Origin: Streptomyces sp. R33
GTDB lineage: Bacteria; Actinomycetota; Actinomycetes; Streptomycetales; Streptomycetaceae
Assembly (NCBI RefSeq): GCF_041200175.1
Contig: NZ_CP165727.1
Location: forward strand, 1,116,001 to 1,180,000
DNA length: 64,000 bases
Direction: 5' to 3'
Each line of letters begins with the position of its first letter. Position 1 is the first letter of the stretch. The notes under the pieces were generated by a model. It did no database searches. It was not told the DNA's origin and saw only the letters and a list, made by a program, of their open reading frames with translations. Below are positions 32,928-41,115 of this stretch, in pieces. The position numbers were made by a program, and so were the translations under genes.

Positions 32928-35003
32928 ATGACCAGACATCGCAGGAAGCCGCGCGAACACCGTCGCAAACCGCGCCGGTTGATACTCCTCACCGCCGCCA
33001 TGGCCACGGCGGCGGTGATAGCGGGCGGCATCGCCTACTCCGGGCTCGGCGACGACGCCCAGGCAGGGACGCCCGTACTGGCCGACGCGGCCGCGGACTC
33101 CCTCACACCGGCCGCCGCACCGGCCCGCGACGCGGAGCCGGCGCCCATCGTGGGCGAGCCCGCCAACGAGACCGCCAAGGGCATGGTCTTCGACGGCCTC
33201 AAGGCCGCACCGAAGGGCGACCGTTGCGTCGGCGTCTACCGCACGGAGGCCGGGCTCTGCACGCACGGCCCCGACGCCCCGCCGAAGGACGTCGACATCA
33301 AGGCCGACGTCGCCCCCGTCGTGAAGACGAAGGCCCCGGCCGCCGACCCGGCAAAGCCCGAGGCCGGCGAAGCGGCTGCCGCAGAAGGCAGCGGGCGTCC
33401 TCAGGACGCGCCCGCCGCCGACGCCGCCTCGGCCAGCACCCCGGCGTCCAAGGCCCCGGCACCCGCGTCCGGTGGCAGCAACCAGGCCGTCGCCGCCGGT
33501 CCCGCCGGCCAGACCGTCCAGTGCGACGGTGACGGCAGCACCGGCAACCGCGTCCAGGTCGTGTACGTCCACGGCCCCGACCGCGACCGCTACTCCGAGT
33601 ACGTCGCCTCGTTCCGCAAGTGGGCGGCCGACGCCGACCTCATCTACTCGACGAGCGCCCAGGAGACCGGCGGCATCCGTCACATCCGCTACGTGACGGC
33701 CGCGGACTGCACGCCGACGGTGCTCAACATCGAGCTCCCGGCGTCCGCGCTCTCCGAGTTCAGCGCGACCAACAACGCGCTCGCCGGCAAGGGCCTCGAC
33801 CGCCGCGACCGCAAGTACATGATCTTCTCGGACACCCAGGTCTACTGCGGCATCGGCACCTTCGCGGGCGACGAGCGGCCCGGCCAGGACAACCAGAGCA
33901 ACTTCGGCCCCTCCTACGGCCGTACGGACTCCGGCTGCTGGGGCGGTCACACCGCGGCGCACGAACTCGGCCACAACCTCGGCGCGGTGAACAACAGCGC
34001 CCCCAACACCAGCCGCGGCGCCCACTGCACGGACGAGTGGGACGTCATGTGCTACTCGGACACCCCGTACTACCCGCAGATGCGCAACGTGTGCACCAAC
34101 CAGGCCGCCGAGAACATCCTGGACTGCAACCACGACGACTACTTCCACACCAGCCCCAAGGCGGGCAGCTACCTCGCCACGCACTGGAACATCGCGAACA
34201 ACCAGTTCCTGATGAAGGCCCACGGCGGCGGTGACACGAACCCCGACCCGAACCCCAAGCCCACCCCGAGCCCCACGCAGAAGCCCACCCCGACGCCGAC
34301 CAAGAAGCCCACGGGCGGCCCCAAGGTGACGGCCGCGCAGATCCAGTCGAACTCCGTCGTGGTGAGCTGGCCGAAGGTCGACGGCGCCGCCTGGTACCAG
34401 GTCCTGCTGAACGGCAAGCACCTGACCTGGGTCCAGTCCCAGGCCCTGCGCATCTACAACCTCCAGCCCGGTACGGAGTACAAGGTCGCGGTCTCGGTCC
34501 GCGACGCCTCCGGCCGTGACAGCGGAGCCGGCCCGACCACGGCCTTCCGTACGACCGGTGCCGGCGGCGGCACCACCACGCCCGGCACCCGCTACACGCT
34601 CGGCAACGGCAGCACCGGCATGGCCGCCGAGCTGTGGGGCGGCCGCAGCGCCGACGGCACGGTGCTCGTCGGAGGCCGCTCCAACGGCTACGCCCAGCAG
34701 CAGTGGCTCTTCGACGACGCGGGCGGCGGCCTCGTCCGCATCAAGTCCGCGGTCTCCGGCAAGTGCCTGCAGACGGGCGGCGCCCCGGCCGCCGGCATGT
34801 GGATCGCGCAGCAGCCGTGCGGCAACAACGCCGCGCAGCAGTGGAAGCTGTCGTCCCGCGGCGGCGGTGTGACCGTCACGGACTCCAGCGGCGGCTACGC
34901 CCTGACCGTGAGCAACCGCCCGTACTACGGCGCCTGGCTGCTCGACCTCCAGCGCGCGGACGGTCGCGCGTCGCAGGTGTGGACGGTCCAGAAGGTCGGC
35001 TGA
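32928..35003 (+). CDS. secreted zinc metalloprotease with FN3 and ricin-type lectin domains
   Basis: This ~691-residue exported protein has an N-terminal signal anchor (ILLTAAMATAAVIAGGIAYS) and an Ala/Pro-rich pro-region to ~195. The protease domain carries HTAAHELGHNLGAVNNSAP (zinc His345/His349, Glu346) and a Met-turn-like DVMCYSD. A PTPSPTQKPTPTPTKK linker follows, then one fibronectin III domain (~465-550) and a C-terminal ricin-B-like lectin domain with paired QQW motifs (QQQWLF, AAQQWKL). The third metal position of metzincins (HExxHxxGxxH/D) is Asn here. ATG 32928 has GAGG at five bases; GTG 32922 is an alternative. The A+T-rich 260 bases upstream hold the promoter. A hairpin terminator follows. 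Confidence 0.85.
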   Translation: MTRHRRKPREHRRKPRRLILLTAAMATAAVIAGGIAYSGLGDDAQAGTPVLADAAADSLTPAAAPARDAEPAPIVGEPANETAKGMVFDGLKAAPKGDRCVGVYRTEAGLCTHGPDAPPKDVDIKADVAPVVKTKAPAADPAKPEAGEAAAAEGSGRPQDAPAADAASASTPASKAPAPASGGSNQAVAAGPAGQTVQCDGDGSTGNRVQVVYVHGPDRDRYSEYVASFRKWAADADLIYSTSAQETGGIRHIRYVTAADCTPTVLNIELPASALSEFSATNNALAGKGLDRRDRKYMIFSDTQVYCGIGTFAGDERPGQDNQSNFGPSYGRTDSGCWGGHTAAHELGHNLGAVNNSAPNTSRGAHCTDEWDVMCYSDTPYYPQMRNVCTNQAAENILDCNHDDYFHTSPKAGSYLATHWNIANNQFLMKAHGGGDTNPDPNPKPTPSPTQKPTPTPTKKPTGGPKVTAAQIQSNSVVVSWPKVDGAAWYQVLLNGKHLTWVQSQALRIYNLQPGTEYKVAVSVRDASGRDSGAGPTTAFRTTGAGGGTTTPGTRYTLGNGSTGMAAELWGGRSADGTVLVGGRSNGYAQQQWLFDDAGGGLVRIKSAVSGKCLQTGGAPAAGMWIAQQPCGNNAAQQWKLSSRGGGVTVTDSSGGYALTVSNRPYYGAWLLDLQRADGRASQVWTVQKVG

Positions 35004-35029
35004 CCTTCCGGATCCGATACCGCCTCCCG

Positions 35030-35064
35030 CCGGTGGGCGGCCGCCCTGCGCGGCCGCCCACCGG
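35030..35064 (+). terminator. hairpin terminator of the metalloprotease
   Basis: CCGGTGGGCGGCCGC and GCGGCCGCCCACCGG form a perfect 15-bp stem with a 5-base loop, 27 bases past the stop. Confidence 0.7.
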
Positions 35065-35122
35065 CCCCCTCATCTCCCGCACCACAGCTCATCGCATTCC
35101 ACCGCACCAGGAGCACCCCACG

Positions 35123-35773
35123 ATGCGTACACGCCCCGCCTTCCCGGTCCGCACCGGACTCGGCTTCCTGTTCCTGTTCCTCGCCCAAGCCCTGGCCGTA
35201 CCCACCACCGCCCACGCCCACGGCGACACCGTCAAGGTCGTGGTCACCGGGCAGCGGGAAGGCCATGTCACCACCGAGATCACCTGGGAGAACGACGGGG
35301 ACGCCATCGAGGAGGCGGTCGCCGCCACGGTGAACTCGACCAGCCCCGACGGCTCCCGCACCATGGGCCCTTGGCGGCTGGTCCGTGACGCGGGCACGCG
35401 CACCGGCTGGACCACGGCCGAGGTGCTGCCGCCCGGCAACTGGAAGGTCACCGTCGACGTGGGGTTCCCGTCCCTCGGCCACGGGGAGAAGGAGATCGCC
35501 GTGCCGGTCGTCGACCCGGCGCCGTCCGCGGCCACGCCGAGTGCGGCCGCGCCGTCCGCGCCCTCCACCGCCCCGGTCCCGCCGGTGTCGTCCGCGGCGC
35601 CGAGCCCCGGTCAGGCGCAGAGCCCGTCGCCCGCGAGTGGCCCGTCCGCAGCCCCGGCCGGCGAGGACGAGGACAGCACCGTCTGGTGGACCACGGCGGG
35701 TGTGGCGGTGATCGCCCTGGCCGGCGCCGCCGCCGGTGTACTGCTGCGGCGCGCCCGGGCCCGCAGGCGCTGA
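35123..35773 (+). CDS. exported, C-terminally membrane-anchored protein of unknown function
   Basis: This 216-residue protein starts with a signal peptide (FLFLFLAQALAVPTTAHA). A small beta-sandwich-like domain follows (VKVVVTGQREGHVTTEITWE; NWKVTVDVGFPSLGHGEKEI), then an Ala/Pro/Ser-rich stalk of ~60 residues, a membrane helix (TAGVAVIALAGAAAGVLL) and a basic tail RRARARRR. This is the layout of cell-surface anchored proteins that span the wall. The sandwich, with conserved His-rich start HAHGDT, recalls copper- or metal-related envelope proteins, but no ligand set is clear. It starts 120 bases after the protease, behind the terminator. Confidence 0.7.
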   Translation: MRTRPAFPVRTGLGFLFLFLAQALAVPTTAHAHGDTVKVVVTGQREGHVTTEITWENDGDAIEEAVAATVNSTSPDGSRTMGPWRLVRDAGTRTGWTTAEVLPPGNWKVTVDVGFPSLGHGEKEIAVPVVDPAPSAATPSAAAPSAPSTAPVPPVSSAAPSPGQAQSPSPASGPSAAPAGEDEDSTVWWTTAGVAVIALAGAAAGVLLRRARARRR

Positions 35774-35899
35774 GGCCGACGGAGGAAGGCGGGCGGGAGG
35801 AGGGGGTCGGGAGACGGTCTGGCTGAAGCCGCCGGCACGACCTGACAACCAAACAGGTCCGCGTTGACAGTGGAATTCGCCGTGCCGTTCATTCGGTAC

Positions 35900-36781
35900 A
35901 TGGACATCACCACCGCCGCCGTGCGCTCCACCACCCGCGTCGTCCGCCCCTTCCACACCTTCGAGGGCGAGGGCTTCCCGGTCCGCCGCCCGTTCCCGCA
36001 GCCGGAACTGCCCCTGGTCGACCCCTTTCTGATGGTCGACCAGGTCGGCCCGCACGTGCTCGGCCCGGGCGAGGCCAAGGGCGCGCCGCCGCACCCGCAC
36101 CGCGGATTCGAGACCATCCAGTACGTCATCGAAGGCGCGATGGAGGACATCGACTCCGAGGGGCACAAGCGCGTCATGAACCCCGGCGAGGTGCAGTGGC
36201 TCACCGCCGGGTCGGGGCTCGTCCACCTCGCCCGCCCCACCCCCGGACTGCTCGCCGACGGCGGCCCGCAGCACCTGCTGCAGATCTGGGTGAACCTGCC
36301 GGCCCGCTTCAAGGCGACGCCCCCGCGCGTCCAGTACGGCTCCGCACCCGGCGACATCCCCACGGTCGCCACCGAGGACGGCGGCGCCGAGCTCACCGTG
36401 ATCACCGGCACCACGCACGGAGTGAGCGGTCCGTTCGAGACCCACACCCCGGTGCTCGTCGTACACGCCCGCCTCCGGGCCGGCGGCCGCGCCGAGTTCA
36501 CCGTCCCGGCCGGCCACAACGCCATGCTGTACGTGCTGTCCGGCACCGCCGCGACTCCCGACGCCCCGCTCCCCGACGGTCACCTCGCGATCCTCGGCCG
36601 GGACGCGGAGCGCTTCACGGTCGAGGCCCCCGGCGATGCGGCCGAGGTGCTGGTCCTGGCCGGCGAGCCGATCGGCGAGCCCGTGGCGCGCAGCGGCCCG
36701 TTCGTCATGAACACCGCCGCCGAGATCCGCCAGGCGCAGCTGGACTACCAGCACGGCCTGATGGGGCACATCGACATCTGA
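35900..36781 (+). CDS. pirin family bicupin protein, one metal ligand missing
   Basis: This ~293-residue protein has the pirin layout: PPHPHRGFETIQYVIEG in cupin 1, NPGEVQWLTAGSGLVH, a second cupin (PAGHNAMLYVLSG), and the family tail GPFVMNTAAEIRQAQLDYQH. Human pirin binds iron through His56, His58, His101 and Glu103. The HPH pair and the third His are kept here, but AGRGILHAE is AGSGLVHLA, so the Glu position is Ala. Quercetinase or redox-sensing activity may be altered. ATG 35900 is preferred; TTG 35864 and GTG 35870 are in frame, but the TTGACA there looks like a -35 box. Confidence 0.8.
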   Translation: MDITTAAVRSTTRVVRPFHTFEGEGFPVRRPFPQPELPLVDPFLMVDQVGPHVLGPGEAKGAPPHPHRGFETIQYVIEGAMEDIDSEGHKRVMNPGEVQWLTAGSGLVHLARPTPGLLADGGPQHLLQIWVNLPARFKATPPRVQYGSAPGDIPTVATEDGGAELTVITGTTHGVSGPFETHTPVLVVHARLRAGGRAEFTVPAGHNAMLYVLSGTAATPDAPLPDGHLAILGRDAERFTVEAPGDAAEVLVLAGEPIGEPVARSGPFVMNTAAEIRQAQLDYQHGLMGHIDI

Positions 36782-36784
36782 GAC

Positions 36785-36821
36785 GGGACGGGGCCGCCCC
36801 GGGCGGGGGCGGCCCCGTCCC
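36785..36821 (+). terminator. strong hairpin terminator of the pirin gene
   Basis: GGGACGGGGCCGCCCC and GGGGCGGCCCCGTCCC form a perfect 16-bp stem with a 5-base loop (GGGCG), directly after the stop codon. Confidence 0.75.
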
Positions 36822-36845
36822 GCCGTGGTCAGCGGCTCACGGCGG

Positions 36846-37100
36846 CTATCGGCACTGGCCGGAGCGCGGGCCCTGCACCGTGGTACCGCCCTGCTGCGGA
36901 GCCGGGACGTCGGCGTCCCAGCGCAGCGGGCCGAATACCGTGCCGGCCGGGAACACGACGCCTCCGGTGTTGCCGTACAGACTCACCGGACCCCGGATGG
37001 TGCTGCCCGCGCAGCCCGCGGCGGCATCGTCCCACCTGATCCGGGAGGCCCCGACCGCCCGGCACACCGCCGCGGCCTGCGATAATCGCGCTTTCCACAC
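36846..37100 (-). CDS. possible small cysteine-containing protein or fragment
   Basis: GTG 37100 opens an 84-residue frame that reads VWKARLSQAAAVCRAVGAS and then AAGCAGSTIRGPVSLYGNTG. It ends PQQGGTTVQGPRSGQC plus Arg. The GxVxLxGNTGG phrase and final GPRSGQC resemble the C-terminal repeats of exported actinobacterial proteins, so this is either a small gene or the tail of a lost one. No signal peptide or strong ribosome site is present. It lies divergent from the lipoprotein gene at 37122. Confidence 0.35.
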   Translation of the reverse strand: MWKARLSQAAAVCRAVGASRIRWDDAAAGCAGSTIRGPVSLYGNTGGVVFPAGTVFGPLRWDADVPAPQQGGTTVQGPRSGQCR

Positions 37101-37121
37101 GAGCTCGGGGGACGGCAGCAC

Positions 37122-37880
37122 ATGTACGGGGTGGGGAACGAGCAGCGGTTCCGGCGCGCGGCAGGGGCCGTCATCGGCGCCGCCGCACTGCTGGTGGGTA
37201 CGGCGGGATGCAGTGGTTCCGGGACCGGGGAAGCCGCGGCCGGTGTGCCGACCGGCAGCGCCGTCGCGAGCCCGAGCGGTACGCCGGGGCCGGGAGCCGA
37301 TCGGCTCAAGGAGCTCGTCGTCGCGCAGGGCGAGAAGTTCGGCCCGTACGAGGTCACGGATCCGCTGCTCGACGAACCGATGAGCGAGCTCTACGAAGCG
37401 CAGCCGACGGCCTGCCAGCCGCTGACCAGTCTCGGCAAGGCGGGCCACACGGCGCAGGCGTACGCCAAGGCGGGCGTCCCGGGGCAGTTCCAGGCGGTGG
37501 GCACGGAGATCCTGCTGCGCTCGTACCCGGACGCCGGCGCCGCGGCCGCCGCCGTGAAGTCGCTGGCGGACGCGGGCGGCCGGTGCGCCGGCGGCTATAC
37601 GGAGGACCGTGCCCTCGCCGAGGCGAAGGTGCTCAGGGTAGAGCCGGTCCCGGCTCCGGCACTGGGCGACGAGGCGCGCGCGTACCGCATCGTGACGCAG
37701 GACGTGAAGGACCCGGGCATCTCGTTGTACAAGTACCTGACGCTGGTCCGTTCCGGGTCGGTCACGCTCGCGTTCCGGTCCGACGTCATCGACACCAAGG
37801 ACTTCGGCGGGGTGCCGCAGGAGATCGTCGCGGGGCAGTGGGAGCGGTTCGCCAGGGGAACCGCCGCGTCCCCCTCGTAG
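37122..37880 (+). CDS. lipoprotein, unknown function
   Basis: This 252-residue precursor has a basic start, hydrophobic core (AAGAVIGAAALLVG) and lipobox TAGC, giving a lipid-anchored protein from Cys ~30. The mature part has a Ser/Pro/Gly tether, then a globular domain with ATACQPLTSLG-like and GGRCAGGYTED cysteines that may form a disulphide. A sheet with VTLAFRSDVIDTKDFGGVP follows. The family is seen in Streptomyces as hypothetical lipoproteins, with no activity known to me. A GGGGGACGGCAGCAC site precedes the ATG. It is convergent with the MFS exporter across a hairpin. Confidence 0.7.
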   Translation: MYGVGNEQRFRRAAGAVIGAAALLVGTAGCSGSGTGEAAAGVPTGSAVASPSGTPGPGADRLKELVVAQGEKFGPYEVTDPLLDEPMSELYEAQPTACQPLTSLGKAGHTAQAYAKAGVPGQFQAVGTEILLRSYPDAGAAAAAVKSLADAGGRCAGGYTEDRALAEAKVLRVEPVPAPALGDEARAYRIVTQDVKDPGISLYKYLTLVRSGSVTLAFRSDVIDTKDFGGVPQEIVAGQWERFARGTAASPS

Positions 37881-37900
37881 GGCTCGCCGCAGACGCGCGC

Positions 37901-37935
37901 GAAGGGACGGCATCCGCGAGCGGTGCCGTCCCTTC
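37901..37935. terminator. bidirectional hairpin terminator
   Basis: GAAGGGACGGCA and TGCCGTCCCTTC form a 12-bp perfect stem with an 11-base loop between the ends of the lipoprotein and MFS genes. Confidence 0.65.
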
Positions 37936-37946
37936 GTAGGGCCGGG

Positions 37947-39461
37947 TCAGACGGCTTCGGCCGGCTCCGGCTGCGACTGCTTCTCCGTCGCCTTCGCGGC
38001 GGCGGGCGTGCTCACCTCGACGGTGCGCGGTCCGTGCGCTCCGCGCAGGCCGATCCAGCTGATCACCGCGACCAGGGCGAAGGCGACGGCCCCGATCCAG
38101 AAGGTGAGGGTGAATCCGGACTCGGCGGGCAGGGCCGGGACGCCGGCGGGCAGGTGCTCGATGGTCTTCGACGCCAGGATCGTGGTGACGATGGCGCTGC
38201 CGATCGCGCTGCCGGTGGAGCGGGAGATCGAGTTGATGCCGTTGGCGATGCCGCTCTGGTGGTGCGGGACGCTCGCCATGATGACGGCGGGCATGGCCGC
38301 GTAACCGAAGCTGACGGCCGCGCCGACGACCAGGCCCGCGCCGATCACCGAGAAGCTGTGCTGGTGGTCGAGCGCGAGCCAGCCGAAGCCGACGGCGCCG
38401 AGTGCGGCGGCCAGGCCGAGGGCCACGCGCGGGCCGCGGTGGCGGACCAGCTGGCCGCCGACGGGCGAGGCGAGCAGGGAGACGATCGCGCCGGGCAGCA
38501 GGAACTGCACGGAGGCGCGCAGGATGGACGCGTCGAACCCGTAGCCGGTGAGCTTCTGCGGCATCTGGACGAGGTACGAGACGCCGAGGAAGTTCGCGAA
38601 CATGCCGAAGCCGACCAGGATGCCGGCCAGGTTGGCCATGAGCACCGGGCGGTGGACGAACATCCGCATGTCCACGAGCGGCTCGCGGACCTTGAGCTCC
38701 GTGAAGACCCAGACGGCGGTCATGACGACGGCGCCGGCGAAGCTGCCCAGCGTACGGCCGGAGGTCCAGCCCCACTCATGGCCCTGCGAGATCGGCAGCA
38801 GGAGCAGCAGGAGGGTGATGCCGAGGGTCAGCGCGCCGAGGAAGTCGGTGCGGCCGCCGGTCTTGTGCCGGGTCGCGGGGACCAGGAAGGCGACGGCGAG
38901 CAGGGCGAGGGTCGCGAAGCCGGTCGCCATCCAGAACGCGTTGCGGTAGTCGGCGCCGGAGCCGGAGGTGAGCAGGCCGGTGGCGACGAGCGCCAGGCCG
39001 CTGCCGAACGCGAGGGTGCCGCTGACCAGGGCCATCGCGCCGGGGAGCTTCTGGGGGCGGACTTCCTCGCGCAGCACCGAGAGGGCGAGCGGGAAGATCG
39101 CGGTGGCGGCGCCCTGCAGGACGCGGCCCAGGATCAGCAGCGGGAGCGAGGTCGCGACGGCGGCGATGACGGAGCCGACGACCATGACGCCGAGCACGGC
39201 CACCAGCGTGGGCTTCTTGCCGTGCTGGTCGCCGAAGCGGCCGAGCAGCGGGGTGAAGACGGCGGCGGACAGCAGCGTGGCGGTGGTCACCCAGCTCACG
39301 TTGGCGGTCGAGGTGCCCAGGTCGGTGCGGATGAGGCCCAGGATCGGGACCGGCAGGGTCTGCATCATCGACACGACCATGGCGGCAAGGCTCAGGGCGA
39401 AGACGATGACCGTCTCGTTCCTGGTCTTGGCCTCGGCGGGTATGGGGGCGGCGGTGCTCAT
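37947..39461 (-). CDS. MFS drug exporter, 14-helix DHA2 type
   Basis: This 504-residue protein has 14 predicted membrane helices. Signatures include WVTTATLLSAAVFTPLLGRF and GDQHGKKPTLVAV in the first loop, then GRVLQGAATAIFPLALSVLR, the helix 5 motif typical of H+-coupled drug exporters. The DHA2 group exports lipophilic drugs and dyes. The divergent MarR gene and the palindromes between them indicate repression that is relieved by a substrate. The last ~30 residues are a charged cytoplasmic tail. Confidence 0.88.
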   Translation of the reverse strand: MSTAAPIPAEAKTRNETVIVFALSLAAMVVSMMQTLPVPILGLIRTDLGTSTANVSWVTTATLLSAAVFTPLLGRFGDQHGKKPTLVAVLGVMVVGSVIAAVATSLPLLILGRVLQGAATAIFPLALSVLREEVRPQKLPGAMALVSGTLAFGSGLALVATGLLTSGSGADYRNAFWMATGFATLALLAVAFLVPATRHKTGGRTDFLGALTLGITLLLLLLPISQGHEWGWTSGRTLGSFAGAVVMTAVWVFTELKVREPLVDMRMFVHRPVLMANLAGILVGFGMFANFLGVSYLVQMPQKLTGYGFDASILRASVQFLLPGAIVSLLASPVGGQLVRHRGPRVALGLAAALGAVGFGWLALDHQHSFSVIGAGLVVGAAVSFGYAAMPAVIMASVPHHQSGIANGINSISRSTGSAIGSAIVTTILASKTIEHLPAGVPALPAESGFTLTFWIGAVAFALVAVISWIGLRGAHGPRTVEVSTPAAAKATEKQSQPEPAEAV

Positions 39462-39500
39462 GGCTGGCAGGACCTTCTTAGTGCTTCAGATCGCAGATGT

Positions 39501-39576
39501 TTGATGTCATCAAGTAACTCCGTAGACGGTAGACGTCAATAGTTAAGGAGGTCAAGTAAACAATTGACAATGTCAA
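39501..39576. promoter_or_regulatory. MarR operator pair in the MFS/marR divergent promoter
   Basis: Two 13-bp palindromes lie here: TTGATGTCATCAA (39501-39513) close to the MFS start, and TTGACAATGTCAA (39564-39576), whose TTGACA can also be the -35 box of marR with TACGCT at 39586-39591 as -10. Binding would block both promoters. The segment is much richer in A+T than its surroundings. Confidence 0.6.
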
Positions 39577-39598
39577 GCACCCGGGTACGCTCGACGGC

Positions 39599-40039
39599 AT
39601 GAGCGCCACCACCCCCCGCACCCCCACCAAGCTCCAGCTCCTGGAACTGCTCGCCGCCATCGGAACCGCCCAGTGGCGCGACTTCGCGGCCGCGGCGGCC
39701 CACTACGGCCTGACCTCAACGCAGGCCCGCGTCCTCGCCCAGCTCAACGGCCCGCTGCCGATGCGCGGCCTCGCCACCCTCCTGGTGTGCGACGCATCGA
39801 ACGTCACGGGGATCGTGGACCGGCTGGAGGCCCGCGAGCTGGTGCGCCGCGAGCCCGACCCCGCCGACCGCCGCGTCAAGAACGTCGTGGCCACGGACGC
39901 GGGCCGCGAGATCATCCGCCGCGTGCGCGAGGAGATGCAGGCGACGCACGGCGCGCTGGACACCCTCGACGAAACCGAGAGCGCGACGCTCTACGCCCTG
40001 CTGGAGCGGCTGCGCCCGACCATGGAGAAGGACGCGTAA
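39599..40039 (+). CDS. MarR family regulator of the MFS exporter
   Basis: This 146-residue protein has the MarR winged helix: HYGLTSTQARVLAQLNGPLP, RGLATLLVCDASNVTGIVDR, LEARELVRREPDPADRRVKN. The first and last helices form the dimer interface. It has no ribosome site, and a predicted -10 box (TACGCT) ends seven bases before the ATG, suggesting a leaderless mRNA. It is divergent from the 14-helix MFS exporter and most likely represses it and itself through the two palindromes between them. Confidence 0.88.
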   Translation: MSATTPRTPTKLQLLELLAAIGTAQWRDFAAAAAHYGLTSTQARVLAQLNGPLPMRGLATLLVCDASNVTGIVDRLEARELVRREPDPADRRVKNVVATDAGREIIRRVREEMQATHGALDTLDETESATLYALLERLRPTMEKDA

Positions 40040-40065
40040 GAACGCCGCGCACCGGGAGGCGGCCG

Positions 40066-41115
40066 TCAGACCTCGCGCAGCGCCGCGGCCGCGCGCTCGG
40101 GTGCGATGTCGTTGACGAACTGGCCCATCCCGGACTCGGTCCCGGCCAAGTGCTTGAGCTTGTCGGCGGCCCGCCGGGTGGTGAACAGCTCCAGGTGGAG
40201 GGCGTACAGGTCCCGGCCGGTGCGTACGGGGGCCTGGTGCCAGGCCGAGATGTACGGGGCCGGCGTGGGGAAGAGCCGGTCGAAGCGGCCCAGCAGATCC
40301 AGGTGGAGAGCTGCCAGCTCGGCCTGCTCGGCCTCGGTCAGGGCGGGCAGGTCGGGGACGCGCCGGTGCGGGTAGAGGTGCACCTCGTACGGCCAGCGCG
40401 CCGCCTGCGGCACGAAGGCGCTCCAGTGCTCCCCCGCGACCACCACACGGCGACCGTCGGCCAGCGCCTCGTCGCGGACCTCGTCGAAGAGGTTGCGGCC
40501 GGTGGCCGCGTGGTGGCGGGCGACCGTGTCCAGCGTGCGCCGGGTGCGCGGGGTGAGGACGGGCAGTGCGTAGACCTGGCCGTGCGGGTGGGCCAGCGTG
40601 ACGCCGATCTCGGGGCCCCGGTTCTCGAAGCAGTAGACCTGTTCCACGCCGGGGAGCCCGGCGAGCTCGGCGGTGCGGTCGGCCAGGGCCGCGAGGACCG
40701 TACGGACCTGCGCCGGGCCGAGGTCGGCGTACGAGGCCTCGTGGTCGGGGCTGAAGCAGACGACCTCGCAGCGGCCGCCGCCCGGTCCGGACAGGGCGGG
40801 GAAGCGGTTCTCGAAGACGGCGACCTGGTAGTCCGGAGCCGGTATCTCGGTGGGCCGGCCCGGGGCCGACGGGCAGAGCGGGCACTGGTCCGCGGGCGGC
40901 AGGTGGGTGCGGCCCTGGCGGTGCGAGGCGATCACCACCCACTCGTCGAGGAGCCGGTCGTGGCGCCGCTCGGAGACCGTCGCGATGGGCGGCAGGCCGC
41001 GCGCGTCGGCGTGGTCACGCAGGGGACCGCCCGCAGCGGTCCCGGCGCCGGCCCCGGCGTCGTAGTAGATCAGCTCCCGCCCGTCGGACAGGGTCGTACG
41101 GGTCTTCCTCACCAC
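40066..41115 (-). CDS. galT: galactose-1-phosphate uridylyltransferase
   Basis: This 349-residue enzyme exchanges UMP between UDP-glucose and galactose-1-phosphate in the Leloir pathway. The nucleophile His lies in the HIT-like motif AHPHGQVYALP. A zinc-binding CPLCP pair occurs in the N-terminal half (residues ~80), and YEVHLYPHR and SAWHQAPV supply other active-site elements. The start GTG 41115 has GGAG five bases upstream and overlaps the end of deoR by seven bases, so the two genes are cotranscribed. No galE or galK gene is present on either side, unlike the usual galTEK operon of Streptomyces. Confidence 0.9.
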   Translation of the reverse strand: MVRKTRTTLSDGRELIYYDAGAGAGTAAGGPLRDHADARGLPPIATVSERRHDRLLDEWVVIASHRQGRTHLPPADQCPLCPSAPGRPTEIPAPDYQVAVFENRFPALSGPGGGRCEVVCFSPDHEASYADLGPAQVRTVLAALADRTAELAGLPGVEQVYCFENRGPEIGVTLAHPHGQVYALPVLTPRTRRTLDTVARHHAATGRNLFDEVRDEALADGRRVVVAGEHWSAFVPQAARWPYEVHLYPHRRVPDLPALTEAEQAELAALHLDLLGRFDRLFPTPAPYISAWHQAPVRTGRDLYALHLELFTTRRAADKLKHLAGTESGMGQFVNDIAPERAAAALREV

